Shown piece after piece: positions 11,962 to 22,266 of a stretch of DNA of 64,000 nt (its first letter is position 1; every line of letters begins with the position of its first letter). The stretch comes from Nephrocerus scutellatus (lineage: Eukaryota > Arthropoda > Insecta > Diptera > Pipunculidae), in assembly GCA_947095585.1 (NCBI GenBank), contig OX352762.1:95888249-95952248 (forward strand), given 5' to 3'. Made by a program: the position numbers and the translations under genes. Below the pieces are notes generated by a model. It was not told where the DNA came from. It saw only the letters and a list, made by a program, of their open reading frames with translations, and made no database searches.

Positions 11962-12207
11962 TTATTCTTTTTCATCATCTGGGGTATCCTCTCTAGGTGC
12001 GTGAACGTTTATGACGCTTATGTTTTTAAATCTGCCCCATACGCTAAGGGTGCATAGCCGTTCATTTATTGCTTTAAAGCCAATAACGGTGGGTTTCATT
12101 ATTTTGCTGACTAGAAACCCCACCCCGAGCACATGACATCTTGCATGACAGCTGTAATATATATTATATTCTGATTTTTGTAAGACACCAGTCTCCGTCC
12201 ACCGCAT
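11962..12207 (-). pseudogene. LINE-A endonuclease N-terminal half (copy 2)
   Basis: The 81-codon frame reads MRWTETGVLQKSEYNIYYSC, VLGVGFLVSKIMK, NERLCTLSVWGRFKNISVIN and VHAPREDTPDDEKE. These correspond to the E-R/KW, YYS, G.GF and VHAP blocks of APE-type LINE endonucleases. The catalytic Glu region (QEIRWTG in the family) has been altered at the very start. The C-terminal half lies in other frames at 11940-11600, so the enzyme is broken. Confidence 0.75.
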
Positions 12208-12599
12208 CTCCTGGATTGCTGTTATGTCAGCCTTATTTTTAGACAGTGTATCGGCCAGCTGCTGTGAAGCTCAAGCTCTATGTATACAGTGAGCGTACGT
12301 TCCATGAGAAAATTCTTAAATGGTTTAGCCGTTTTCGTTGCCGTGGTCGTCGTCGTTCATAACTGATTTGGGGTTCCGTAATGAGGTTTTTTTACGGGCG
12401 AGGTTATTGGCCTCGCGCCAGCCTTACTTTGAAGGAAGTAGTCCGATCATTCAGCTTTTTCTGTGTTGCAATAAAATTACCGGCGGCCACAACGTGGAGG
12501 TATCATGGCACTTCCACCAGTCAGAGATAGTTACGGCCATTTGCAATTCTGATGCATTTTCTGTTATTCCCCCTATTCTGCTGATGGCTGACCGCCTAT

Positions 12600-14600
12600 C
12601 CTAGCTCTATACCGATTCATAACTTCTGATAATTTTAAATTTTTGAATTAAATTTTTTAAGTAAAAATTATTATTATTATTACAATTTATTACAACTTTT
12701 TCACAATTTTCCTAAACTATTTACCACTATTCGGAACTTTAAAGAGGGAAAGCCCTCTTCGATTCCGAACAAACCCGCGCTTTTATTTTGAATATTTGTG
12801 ATTTGATGCTGTATCTGAAATGAATTGTGGTATTTCTGATCTATGGTACTGCTACACAATCCATACATGGTTGAGTAAATGGATGAAGTATTCTTGATTT
12901 GTATTCTGACCACCATCGTATGCTCGCAGACCAAGGGCAGAGTAATAATACTAATCCATGGTATTTTATATTCCTGCTACGTAAGGTTAGAATCCCACCG
13001 CAATATCTATATAAGTAAGTATTTCGCGCGAGGCTAATAACATTACCTGTAAAAAACCGTACCGACGTTGTAGAGCCAAAAATGATAATATGGCGAACGA
13101 AATATTTATGTTAAAAGCGGCATCCAGACGCTGACGTGACCTAAGAGTTCAACGATTACCCAGTTAATATGCAATATCCGACTATCTAGCAAGCAACAGC
13201 CTGCTTGTTATCTAAATTCGCACCATTACTTTGAATAACCTTCCCCTGAATTAAATTTCTTTGCAAATAAGTATCTACCCAGTTTTACCCTCTCTAGCTC
13301 GCAGAGCATCCATTTAAGTAAACATCACGTAATATGTGGTGTCCAGTTTTACGATAAGTGCGATCCATTTTAACGATGCAAGGGAATGCACCACTAATGA
13401 GTTCGATGGTGAATGTTTTATGAGTGTTCTTGCCTCGAGCATACATACGACTCAAATTTAGTTCAGGATGTTGGAGCGCAAAAAAGGCTAATAAGCGTTC
13501 ATTTACAATGTGTACGAAATAAAATATGTATAAGAAGTTAAACTATTAAATGAATTCAAGTTTAAGCTAAATTGCGACCAATCTATTATTTAATTCCTTT
13601 CTAAAGAACTCTCACTAAAGAACCACACAAAATGTCAACTGAACTTTTAATCGCTTTAAGGATTTCCTATGTACTGTAAAACTTTCAAGTTTGTTCACAT
13701 TATTTTGTGTTTCTCTTTACTAATTACTGGTTGCAGCTGTGACAAGGATCTACAGCGGCATGCCGTGCGTTTGTTTATGATGTCTATTCTTTAAGGAGTC
13801 TTCAAACGTAATTGTGCAACCGCCCATTCATTAAATATGGAGCGTGGTTAGCTTATTTGTGTTTGGCGTCCTCTGTGCATATTATGTACCGCGCATTTTA
13901 GTGTAGAAGCTGGCAGGCAGCGATGTAAATTGTGGCAGTCTAGTGTTGTTGCTGACGAGACATAACCGTTATGTTTGCACTGTATAAAACTCGTACTATT
14001 TGGGCGTGACGTGCTGCTTCGAGAATGTGTGTTCTGACTCTTATCGCATTATTGTAACTTTTAAATTATAAACACCGTTAAACTATGTTGCGATGTTTAA
14101 CGTTTGGCTCATGCAACGGATGTGGGAAAGTGCATGATAATTTTATAGTGACAGGATATGCCTTTGGTTAATAGTGCAGTCAGTGTTGGAGCGTGAAATA
14201 AGAATAGGTTGTCGACTTTTTTCCACCTTTAATACACATAAATTCTATGAGTGCTAAAAAGCTGCAGAACTCGAAGCAAGCATAACGACAATGCAGTACG
14301 CATAAATAGCAAATTAAATTCGAATTTGACGTATACGAGAATGCAAACGAGTAAGATATATATTTAAGAGTTTTACTTCTAATAGAATACAAAGAAAATA
14401 ACAATAAAATAAAAGGGTTTTTACACCCTTAGAAAAACAATATTCAAACGAAATTGCTTAAAATCCAGCAACAAAATTTATTGGATTCTGTTTATGACCT
14501 TATTTATTTGTGGAGCGATACTTGTTCTGACGAGGGTGGGAATCGTGTGTGTGTAAACACAAGGAGTATAAATGCTCTACTATTTTAGTTATAGTTATAT
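12600..14600. other. Two-kilobase spacer, no assignable element
   Basis: No transposon protein block or window-internal repeat was recognised. Short frames (for example minus strand 12934-12701 and 14404-14180) lack supporting signals. It is one of the longer stretches that could be older unique DNA. Confidence 0.4.
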
Positions 14601-14607
14601 TTCTTTA

Positions 14608-14665
14608 ATGTGGGCGCCGTGGCTCAGTGGAAGTGCACATGGCTGCTGAGCAGGAGGTTGATTTG
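14608..14665 (+). repeat. tRNA-derived SINE-like head
   Basis: GGGCGCCGTGGCTCAGTGGA contains a good box A (GTGGCTCAGTGG). GGAGGTTGATTTGA, 25-30 bases on, is a degenerate box B. The similar phrase CACCGTGGCTCACTGGTTAG recurs at 31096. The downstream body to about 14880 is not recognised. Confidence 0.35.
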
Positions 14666-15204
14666 ATTTGAAGCAAGGCGAAGAAAAAAGTGATGCTCCA
14701 TCAAGGGTGCGCACGTGTTTTTTTATAATTAAACTTATTGCCAAGGGAGAATTCCCTAAATGGCCTGCACCACGGCAGGCCGGAGTTAAGCACTTTATTA
14801 AAATTAAAAAATCGAAGAAATGTGATTTACAATATATCACATTCCTCACGTTTGTAGCCGATTTCGGAAAACGAATACGAAACTAAAACGACGCGAGTCC
14901 AAATGCTTTAATCAACGGACCATGGTCAGGAAAAACTACAAAAAACCTTTACCAAGATAATATTACAAATAACGACATACGTGAGCCCTCAAAATTTATT
15001 GGAACCTCTGTTGAAAAAATTTGGTCCTTCAGGAACTAGTTGACGTCTTCCTTAAGGGCCAACAACTCGACAGTGAATTCCTTTGTAGTACCAGGCATAA
15101 CAAACGAAAAAGGCACGCAAAACTATCGAGCTGATAGATAGGCTTATCAAATTCAGCTTAAAACAACACACTTTTCAAAAGATTCCTTAACGACCCGTAG
15201 TTTA

Positions 15205-15550
15205 GCTAAGTCCTCTGAGTCACCATTGCAAAAATCCATAAATTGGGCTACGGACTGCTACCCCATCCAGCATATTCTCCAGATTTAGCCGCCTGCGACT
15301 ATTTCCTGTTTCCAAACCTGAAGAAATAGCTGGGCGGTAAGAGATTTGGGTCTAAGGAAGAGGTCATCACTGAAACATACGCCTATTTTAATGCCTTGAG
15401 AAAACCTATTATTTGGAAGGAATATAAAATTGCACTGCACTGCACTAAATGTATCGAGTTTAAAGGAGACTACGTAGGGAAATAAAACGCTTTTTTGCCG
15501 AAAAACATATCTTTTACTCAAAAAGTCACTGATATATCAAACCACCCTCG
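15205..15550 (+). mobile_element. mariner-like element, 3' half
   Basis: The frame (with stops) reads IAKIHKLGYGLLPHPAYSPD then LAACDYFLFPNLKK, the third-acid region of a mariner transposase. KRFGSKEEVITETYAYF and CIEFKGDYVGK, the conserved C-terminal end, follow. The terminal inverted repeat ends in CCACCCTCG at 15550, followed by the TA expected of a mariner target site. The 5' half, including the DNA-binding domain and first two catalytic Asp, is absent. A TAG stop after NLKK and later frameshifts inactivate it. Confidence 0.75.
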
Positions 15551-15589
15551 TATTATTATTATTATATTGGTCGATGGATATATTTCAAG

Positions 15590-15742
15590 AAAAATAAAAC
15601 TCATGTGCACACATGTGTATCTGCACACATCTCCGATGACAAAACTTTTTCTTAAAATTAGAAGTGACCGGGTCCCAGGTCGAGAGGCTCGCATATAAAT
15701 TTTTTCAATATTAGCCCGACATTATTCAAACTTTGCACTTAA
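15590..15742 (-). mobile_element. H-element fragment (minus strand) abutting LINE-C
   Basis: The segment contains the reversed blocks CACACATGTGTATCT and ATCTCCGATGACAA and a GACCGGGTCCC block, as in other H-elements. It ends at ACTTTGCAC right against LINE-C coding sequence (ILSDQQYGF). The terminal subterminal repeat itself is eroded. Confidence 0.55.
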
Positions 15743-16035
15743 ATTCTTAGCGATCAGCAGTACGGTTTTCGTAGGCAACGTTCTACAGGTGACCTGATGG
15801 CTTATCTCAGTGAAAAGTGGAACCAATCTTTTCACAAATTCGGTGAAAGCAAAGTTGTTGCCCTCGATATTTCCAAGGCATCAAGCTCTTTTGTCGAAAA
15901 TGAATACCTGTGGAATTGATAAGGCCCTGCTTGATTGGACTAGTAACTACCTTTCTGGCCATTCAATCCAGGTCGTATTGGACGATTTCGGATGCAGTTG
16001 GAAAAAGTTGCAAATATCTGGTGCAAATGATTATG
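15743..16035 (+). pseudogene. LINE-C reverse transcriptase fragment (palm, motif A)
   Basis: The plus strand reads ILSDQQYGFRRQRSTGDL, then YLSEKWNQSFHKFGESK and VVALDISKA. That is the fingers-to-palm transition, with the motif A Asp in LDISKA. After a frameshift come GIDKALLDWTSNYLSGHSIQ and VVLDDFG. The same blocks appear in the 41.7-42.0 kb copy. The segment stops near 16035, where LINE-D sequence begins. The LINE-C 3' end resumes at about 17815, beyond LINE-D and an H-element. Confidence 0.7.
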
Positions 16036-17027
16036 AAATCCCAACAAAGAGTGTCGTGCGCTATTCAGGTGTTCATTTGGCCAAATTATTTTACTAATAA
16101 GGCGGTAGAAAAGGCAAGAGCGGCATTTATGTGTCTTAAAAAGGTTTCTACTCACGCTACCTGAGAAGTGAAGATTGTTTGTTACCATACATTTGTACGA
16201 TCAATTCTAACGTACGCGTGTGCAATATGGTGGAATATTAGGCCCTCATATATGGAAAAACTCCGCGCCTTCGAGAGAAAATCCCTAAGAGCGTGTATGC
16301 ATATGTACAGAAGCGAACATTCCGATTTCAGACGTTATGTCTCCAATAAAAAACTCCTGGGTGCCTCCGGAGTATCTAGAATTGACAATGTCATTCTCGA
16401 TCTTATTAGGAAACACTTCGCCCGGTCAGCCTATATAGATCGGGAGCATTTTATCCTAATCCTGGGTAATTTATAAATACATTAGAGAGTGGATATATAC
16501 CACCTGAGGCATTTCTGTATCTGGATTGGGTTTCTTGTCCGACTCATGCAACGCACCTGTGACTTACCATGTTGCTAGAAGGGCAATAGACAAAACCATC
16601 CGGCATGCCTCATTGCTCAATGGGGATGGAAATGACATTTGAAGATTCTGTAGAAACGTGCCTGAAAGGGACCGGTTAAATGAGGATCGTCTGAATAAAG
16701 ACATATACTGGTGGCTAGACTTGAGTGTGGCCAACATTTACCCCTGATTGAGGGATAGTGGTGGCCGCAATGCGGGCGTATGTGATTTTATGACATTTCC
16801 TTGATGACAGGGCTATGGAACTGGGTATGTTCGCTATTCGAACATCACTGTCGCTCCTGTAGGGACTTAGTTTTACATTTTAGACGTAAGGTATTTTAAG
16901 TAGCTTAGTTTGGTTTTAGGTAGTGTAGTATGTTTTCAGTTTATAAGATATGTTATTAGAATTTTTCACAAATTTTTATTCTCTAAATTGACATTTTAGA
17001 AAATAGAAAAATAAACAAATAAATAAA
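16036..17027 (+). mobile_element. LINE-D: Jockey-clade LINE 3' end with A-rich tail
   Basis: The frame at 16036-16476 reads VRYSGVHLAKLFYNKAVEKA, HTFVRSILTYACAIWWN and EKLRAFERKSLRACMHMYRS, the C-terminal RT tail of Jockey-clade elements. SGYIPPEAFLYLDW follows after a stop near 16500. Decayed 3' sequence leads to an AAATAAACAAATAAATAAAA tail at about 16999-17027. It is 5' truncated and fused to LINE-C at 16035, which is what target-primed insertion of a truncated LINE produces. No target duplication was identified because the right side is an H-element. Confidence 0.7.
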
Positions 17028-17806
17028 ATTTTGTTAGATTTTTTCATTTAAATTCTCTAAAAGGAGACACATATGTGTGCAAAGTTTGAACCGGGTTAAT
17101 TTGGGAAAAAATATTATTAGAGCCACTTGCCTTCAAAATTTTTACAAAAACTGCTGTCACCGGAGACACACATGTGTAAAAAATTTGTATGGGAGCCTAC
17201 GAACTTGGGGCCCGATCAGTTCCAAATTTCAATAGGAAGTGTTGACATCGGAGATACATATGTGTTGAAAATTTGAAAAAAAACGGGGTAATTTTTTAAA
17301 AAAATTATATAGGCACCCCCTGGGAGATACATATGTGTGTAAAATTTGAAGAAAATCAAGTTAATTTTTTTTAAAAATTTGTATGGGGCCTCACGACCGG
17401 GGGCCCGGGCCTCCAAAATTTTTAGAAAAAATGTTTTCCATCGAAGATACACATGTGTATAACATTTGAAGAAAATCGGGTTAATTTTTTTTTTAAAAAA
17501 TTGTATGGGGCTCCACAACCCCAGGATCCGGGTTCTCTAAAATTTTTACAAAAAGTGTTGTCCATCGGAGATACACATGTATATAAAATTTAAAGAAAAT
17601 CTGGTTAATTTTTTAAAAAAATTGTACCCCGGGTAAATGTTGTAAAATATTTGTTTGGAAGCCCGCCGACCGCGAGGCCCGAGGGCCCCAAATTTTAATA
17701 GAAAGTGTTGTCTTCGCACTTTGGGAAGTGGGTTAAAAATTTATAGCAAGATTCCACGACAAACAAACAAACACACAGGCACGCGAAGTTAATATAGAGA
17801 ATTTAA
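17028..17806 (+). mobile_element. H-element copy between LINE-D tail and LINE-C
   Basis: The 5' end has TTTAAATTCTCTAA near 17049 and the 3' end has CACGCGAAGTTAATATAGAG with AATTTA at about 17806. About five imperfect units lie between, each with GGAGATACACATGTG, AAATCGGGTTAATTTTTT and a GC-rich GGGCCCGGG block before TTTTTACAAAAAGTGTTGTC. The 100-codon minus-strand frame at 17518-17216 is only a translation of these units. Confidence 0.75.
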
Positions 17807-17814
17807 AAAAGCAA

Positions 17815-18240
17815 GTGCTCCCAAGACCACATTGCATCTACTAGACAGAATTCAGATCCGCACGATAAAACTTATTGGTGACGTCAATATCGCGAAAACA
17901 ATCGAATCGCTTGAACATCGTAGGAATGTTTCCTGCTTGTCACTGTTTTGTCGCTTTTTCCACAAGCGGTGTTCAAAAGAAATATCCAGATGCATCCCGC
18001 CCATTAACGAACCCATCCGTAATACCCGTGCCTCAACTCGAACCCACGGTTCTACCATTAGGCCTATCTTCGGACGTACTAACCAATTCAGAGATTCCTT
18101 CTTTAGCCGTATGTGGAATGAATTGCCCGATGGTATGATCTGCAGTCTTTTAAGACACACGTGCATAGACATCTCATCTTTTCGCCTCCCTAGTTCCCTA
18201 ACGATAACGCTGTACTAAGCATTATAAGGGTGCAAATCCC
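17815..18240 (+). pseudogene. LINE-C C-terminal coding region and 3' end
   Basis: The frame from about 17826 reads SAPKTTLHLLDRIQIRTIKL, IESLEHRRNVSCLSLFCRFF, KRCSKEISRCIPPI and FGRTNQFRDSFFSRMWNELP, the C-terminal domain of a CR1/Jockey-group ORF2. It is followed by the family 3' UTR hallmark GCATTATAAGGGTGCAAATC and a short A run near 18258. The C-terminal residues continue open to a stop at 18216-18218. It is the 3' piece of the copy begun at 15743. Confidence 0.7.
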
Positions 18241-18459
18241 TTTAGCGTGTGTACATTACAAAAAAAATATGAATTTATATAAAAAAATTTAATTTTTTGG
18301 GTGATTTATTTTTCAATCAAGTTGACATTTAATATGATACATGATAACATTGTGGTTTCCACAATGTTGGACAAAATGTAAGATTTTAAGATTTAATGAT
18401 ACTTGCAAATTGTTCAAATTGTTTATAAGTGTTCGCAATCGGTTGCGACAACTTTACGT

Positions 18460-18717
18460 GTGCTAACTTTTACTTTATCATCGATGAAGTCCATTTCTGG
18501 CTAAACGGTTGCATTAATAAGCCAAAATTTGTGGCATTTGGGTAACATAGAACCTTGGAGTCATTCACGAAATGCCGTTAAACCCACAAAAATTTACTGT
18601 TTAGTGCGGGTTTCATGCTGGAGAGGTCATTGGCCCATACTTCTTCTTTAATGATACTGGCAACGCACCCAAACTCAATGGAGATCGCTACCGCACAATG
18701 CTGACTGACTATTTTTA
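18460..18717 (+). pseudogene. Tc1/mariner-like DDE transposase fragment
   Basis: Across three frames the plus strand reads IIDEVHFWLNGCINKPKF, then MPLNPQKFTV and CGFHAGEVIGPYFFFNDTGN, then LNGDRYRTMLTDYF. This is the pattern SDExxFxLNGxVNxxN...PxKVTVWCG...IGPYFF...VNGxRYxxML found in a large insect family of Tc1/mariner-related transposases (catalytic Asp in the first block). Both ends are missing and it is frameshifted, so it is a relic. The exact subfamily was not determined. Confidence 0.6.
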
Positions 18718-18719
18718 AA

Positions 18720-19080
18720 AACTTTTATTTATATATTTCGCCACACGCAACATGCGGCGCGTATGATGGGTTGAATTTTTTTTTTCGACTTCTTTGAGGC
18801 GTGTCGCATTTCGCGTGTGGCACGTGTGCTTGGTTGAAATCGCGCCATTTTCCCATTTTTTTTATGTCCTTTTTAACCATCTTTCGCATGACCTATAGCG
18901 CTGCGCGGCTCAATGTTAGCGGCCAATTTTTATATCCCACGTTTGACGCGTGTCGCAAGTCGCGTGCGGCGCGTGTGGATCGTGGAAAAATAAAATACAA
19001 ATAAAACAGATGGCGATTACTACCAAATAATAAAGGGCTGTGTGGCGTGTTTCGATGTATACATAAAAGTTGTAAAACGA
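18720..19080 (+). repeat. G-repeat segment
   Basis: The segment is rich in GCGTGTGGCGCG-like words (CGCCACACGCAACATGCGGC near 18741, TCGCGTGCGGCGCGTGTGG near 18958). It ends with AAAGGGCTGTGTGGCGTGTT, which reappears reversed at 55500-55530. No coding function is seen. Confidence 0.5.
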
Positions 19081-19854
19081 AGTTTTTTACATTTACTTGT
19101 TTGGATTAATTGGAATAGATTTGTTGTTTCACAAGCTGTCCCACATACCATACAGTTAGTCAAACAATCGAGTAATTAAAGTCAAAGTTTAAATGATTGT
19201 TGTTTTATTTTAATTCACTGTGATTTCAAATAAAACGGCCTCCACGGAAATCCCGTTCTCTTTATGAAAAACCCTTCAATACCAGGAAGCAGCTTACAAT
19301 CAAAAAGTGCTCATTAAGTCAAACTCCAATTGTGTTAACAGGATTTTAACACTACATGCGTATACCAATCAGCTGTATATACATTATTTTTAAAAATAAT
19401 TGTGTGGTTTATCGCAATTGAGCAAAAAATAACTTTAACTTTTCTTGTCACCAGCAACATCGATCCAATTAGAGAAATAATTAAAATGTAAATGCGGTGG
19501 TCTTACGTTATTAATCATTCTCAAATAGGGACAGTAGAAAATCATTATTCATGACCAATAAATATATAGTAAATCGTTTGACTTTGTATTAAAAAATGCA
19601 TTGTCCTTTTATTAAACAATAATTAGCTTTTTTTACACGTAATTAATTTATGTGAGCAGCCGCTTTTGTTGACAAAAGATAAAAGAGAATAAAATAACAA
19701 CAGTTCATATGACGCTGGCCGCATCCTGAGTTCAGGCTATATGAGGAAAATACATTTGTTATTAAATGTCAAGCTATTTTTGAATTAATTTAAATACAAA
19801 TCATATAAAATATTTCATTTTGGTATTTACCCTAAGAAAACTAAAAAAATTTTC
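19081..19854. other. AT-rich spacer, nothing recognised
   Basis: No element, gene or clear repeat was seen. Confidence 0.4.
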
Positions 19855-20040
19855 ATGTTAATTCTATAATCGGAGATACAAATGTGTGCAAACTTTTAAT
19901 AAAATCGGGCTAATTTTAAGAAATTTATATAGTCTATCGAGTCTAGAACCGATCTTTTCCTAATTTTATTGAAAAAAAAACACACGTGTCCAAAATTATA
20001 GTAAGATGGAGTTAATTTTGAAAAAAATTATATTATTATT
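19855..20040 (+). mobile_element. H-element 5' fragment
   Basis: CATGTTAATTCTATAATCGG followed by AGATACAAATGTGTGCAAAC is the family 5' end, slightly diverged. The unit sequence decays by 20040, just before LINE-C sequence starts at 20044. Confidence 0.55.
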
Positions 20041-20043
20041 ATT

Positions 20044-20575
20044 AACTTGAGTACAATTGCCATATCTGGTCTGGTGCGCCTAAGACTACTTTACATCAGC
20101 TAGATAGAATACAAAACCGCGCGATAAAACTTATCGGTGACGAAAATATACCGAAATCAATAGATTCGCTTAAACACCGCAGGAACGTTTCTTGCTTGTC
20201 GCTGTTTTATCGCTTTTTCTTCCAGCCGTGCTCAAGATAAATATCCAGCTGCATACCACCTCTCCTTGAATTTAGCCGCAATACTCGTGGCGCTCTGAAT
20301 GCTCATCAGTTTACCCTCAAGCCCATCTTCGGACGTACAGTTAAATTCAGGGATTCGTTCTTCAGCCGTACAACACGTATGTGGAATGTTCTGCCAAGCT
20401 TTGTCTTCCCACCTCACTATGATCCGCAGGCATTCAAAACACAAGCTCATATACATCTCCTGTTTTCTACTCCTCTTCCTTAACGCCCACGCTGTGCCAA
20501 GCATATAGCCGAGCATTATAAGGGTGCGAACCTCTTGAAACGTGCGCGAATTATAAAAAAAAAAGAAAATATGTA
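20044..20575 (+). pseudogene. LINE-C 3' end with poly(A)
   Basis: The plus strand reads LEYNCHIWSGAP-like sequence, then DRIQNRAIKLIGD, HRRNVSCLSLFYRFF, PPLLEFSRNTRGALNAHQ, IFGRTVKFRDSFFS and MWNVLPSFVFPPHYDPQAFK. This is the most complete C terminus of this family in the window. It ends with the hallmark CATTATAAGGGTGCGAACC and A10 at 20553-20562. At least one frameshift (near 20145) and a stop (near 20237) are present. Its start at a conserved LEYNCH block without the RT suggests 5' truncation or interruption by the adjoining H-element. Confidence 0.7.
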
Positions 20576-20579
20576 GAAT

Positions 20580-20735
20580 AGGGGGAATAACACAGAATGC
20601 TCTAGAATTACAGGTGGCCGTAACTATCTCTGACTGGTGGAAGTGCGATCAAACCTCCACGTGGTGGCCGCCGGTAATTTTCCTCCAATGCAGGAAAAGC
20701 GGAATGATCGGGCTAGTCCCTTCCAAGTGTTTGTT
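20580..20735 (+). mobile_element. LINE-A 5' UTR fragment in opposite orientation
   Basis: CTCTGACTGGTGGAAGTGCG, CAAACCTCCACGTGGTGGCC and AGCGGAATGATCGGGCTAGT are the reverse complement of 8010-7855 (copy 1 5' UTR). This piece therefore lies plus-strand, head to head with the minus-strand LINE-A body that begins at 21176. Confidence 0.65.
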
Positions 20736-20744
20736 TGTGTGTCG

Positions 20745-21175
20745 CCAAATATTGTGATAAATTGTTTCTTCCTAACTTCCTAACACTCGATTTTAAGTAT
20801 ATCCGATGATATACAAGTGATCGAGCTCTAGGGCCGAGGTGCTCTTATATAAATGTTTTCAAATTTACCCCAATTTTATTCAAACTATGAACACATAAGT
20901 ATTTCTGATGACAGCACTCTCTGCAAATGTTTGGAAGCGATCGGGCCGCAGGACCGAGGAGCTTCCGGAGAATTTGTTTTAAATTCGCCCGATTTTATTT
21001 AAACTTTGCACACATGTGTTTTTCCGATGACAACACTTTCTGTAAAAATTTGTAAGTGATCAAGCATCAGGGCCGAGGCTCTAAGATATATTTTTTTCAA
21101 AATTTACTCAATTTTATTCAAACTGAGTAATTTCGAAGACAACACTTTCTGTAAAAATTGGGAACTTATGGGGTC
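20745..21175 (-). mobile_element. H-element, minus strand, 5' end missing
   Basis: Reversed H-element units are present with period about 130-150: TTTGCACACATGTGTTTTTC, CGATGACAACACTTTCTG and TGATCAAGCATCAGGGCC blocks. It lies exactly between the inverted LINE-A 5' UTR piece and the LINE-A RT body. Confidence 0.6.
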
Positions 21176-22103
21176 CAAGCACCCAAGTCTCAGATCCATA
21201 TGTAAGTACTGGTATGACCATTGTCTTATATACCAGTAGCTTGGATGTTATGGTTAAGTTCCTGGATTCGAAGAGTCTTGACAAACTATAGTAAGCTTTG
21301 TTGGCTTTAAGCAACCGTACGCGTATTTCTGGTTCCATGCTGATATCGGCTGCTACAGTTGACCCGAGATAGTTAAAGGATTGCACTGCTTTAAATTCGC
21401 GCTCCACTTTTTTATTTGCGGGACCAATGTTGGATATTCTACTCGCAGACGTGGCCACGATGTCAATATAGTATGCGTAAGCCAGTATCTGAATGATCTT
21501 ATAGAGGATTGTTCCCCACGCCGTTACGTCAGAGTCTCGGATCACTTTCTTCAACGCCAGGTTGAAGAGGACGCCGGCTAGTCCATCCCCTTGTCGAATC
21601 CGTTATAGGTGTTAAATGGGCTTGATAGTGATCCGGATATTTTTACTTGGCTTACAACATTGGTCATTGTCAACCTACATAGTCGTGTCAGTTTATTTGG
21701 GAGGCCGAATTCTCTCATGGTTTTATAAAGTTCTACTGTGGCTATGCTATCATAGGCGGCTTGAAAGTCTATAAAAGGATAGTGTAGTGAGTTTTGAAAC
21801 TCTAGACATTTTTCCTTCACTTGCCAAAGTGTGTAAATCTGATCAGTTGTTGATTTGCATGGAATGAAGCCACACTGGTATGGACCAATGATGACTTTAG
21901 CGTATGGGGCTATACTGTCTTGAAGGATATAGGAGAAAATCTTATACGGGGTACTCAACAACGTTATACCACGATAATTGCTGCAAGTTGTGATATCTCC
22001 TTTCTTATGTATGGGGCAGAGGGTGCCTCTTCGCCAGTCTTCTGGCATCGCTTCTTAATTTCATACTTGCACTATTAGTTCATGAATTGCTTGGTTTAAT
22101 TTG
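21176..22103 (-). pseudogene. LINE-A RT remnant (copy 3), catalytic pair lost
   Basis: The minus strand at 22048-21578 reads RRGTLCPIHKKGDITTCSNY, RGITLLSTPYKIFSYIL, PYQCGFIPCKSTTDQIYTL and HYPFIDFQAAYDSIATVE. The frame at 21554-21114 continues LYKIIQILAYAYYIDIV, in which the catalytic YADD has become YAYY, and then jumps across a deletion to VATSASRISNIG and SFNYLGSTVAAD. The mutated active site and the deletion prove inactivity. The body stops abruptly at 22103; LINE-A sequence continues at about 23660 with roughly 90 bp of the family missing, so one original copy appears to have been split by the intervening satellite DNA. Confidence 0.75.
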
Positions 22104-22206
22104 GCCCTCTATTTTGACGTGACAACGTCTCATTGCAAGGTATAAGGGGGTGCATGTTCAAAAAGTAAAATGTTAAATGTCCCACTGTTGTGATTAACAG
22201 CGGCAC

Positions 22207-22266
22207 ACTGTTAAGTGAGACCCTGTTAAGTGAGACACTGTTAAGTGAGACACTGTTAAGTGAGAC
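22207..22266. repeat. 15-bp tandem repeat, four copies
   Basis: The unit ACTGTTAAGTGAGAC is repeated four times at 22207, 22222, 22237 and 22252, with a single A-to-C difference in the second. It leads directly into the 118-bp satellite array. Confidence 0.9.

Larger units (their letters stand above)
10606..12595 (-). mobile_element. LINE-A copy 2: 5' two-thirds, 3' end missing
   Basis: The minus strand carries the 5' UTR (12595-12210), an endonuclease N-terminal frame (12207-11962), an endonuclease C-terminal/linker region (11800-11281) and the start of the RT (11043-10654). It breaks off at 10606, inside the RT, against the R1-like fragment. Frames are interrupted many times. Together with copy 1 it defines the family 5' end: both copies diverge just after GATGGCTGACCG. 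Confidence 0.75.
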
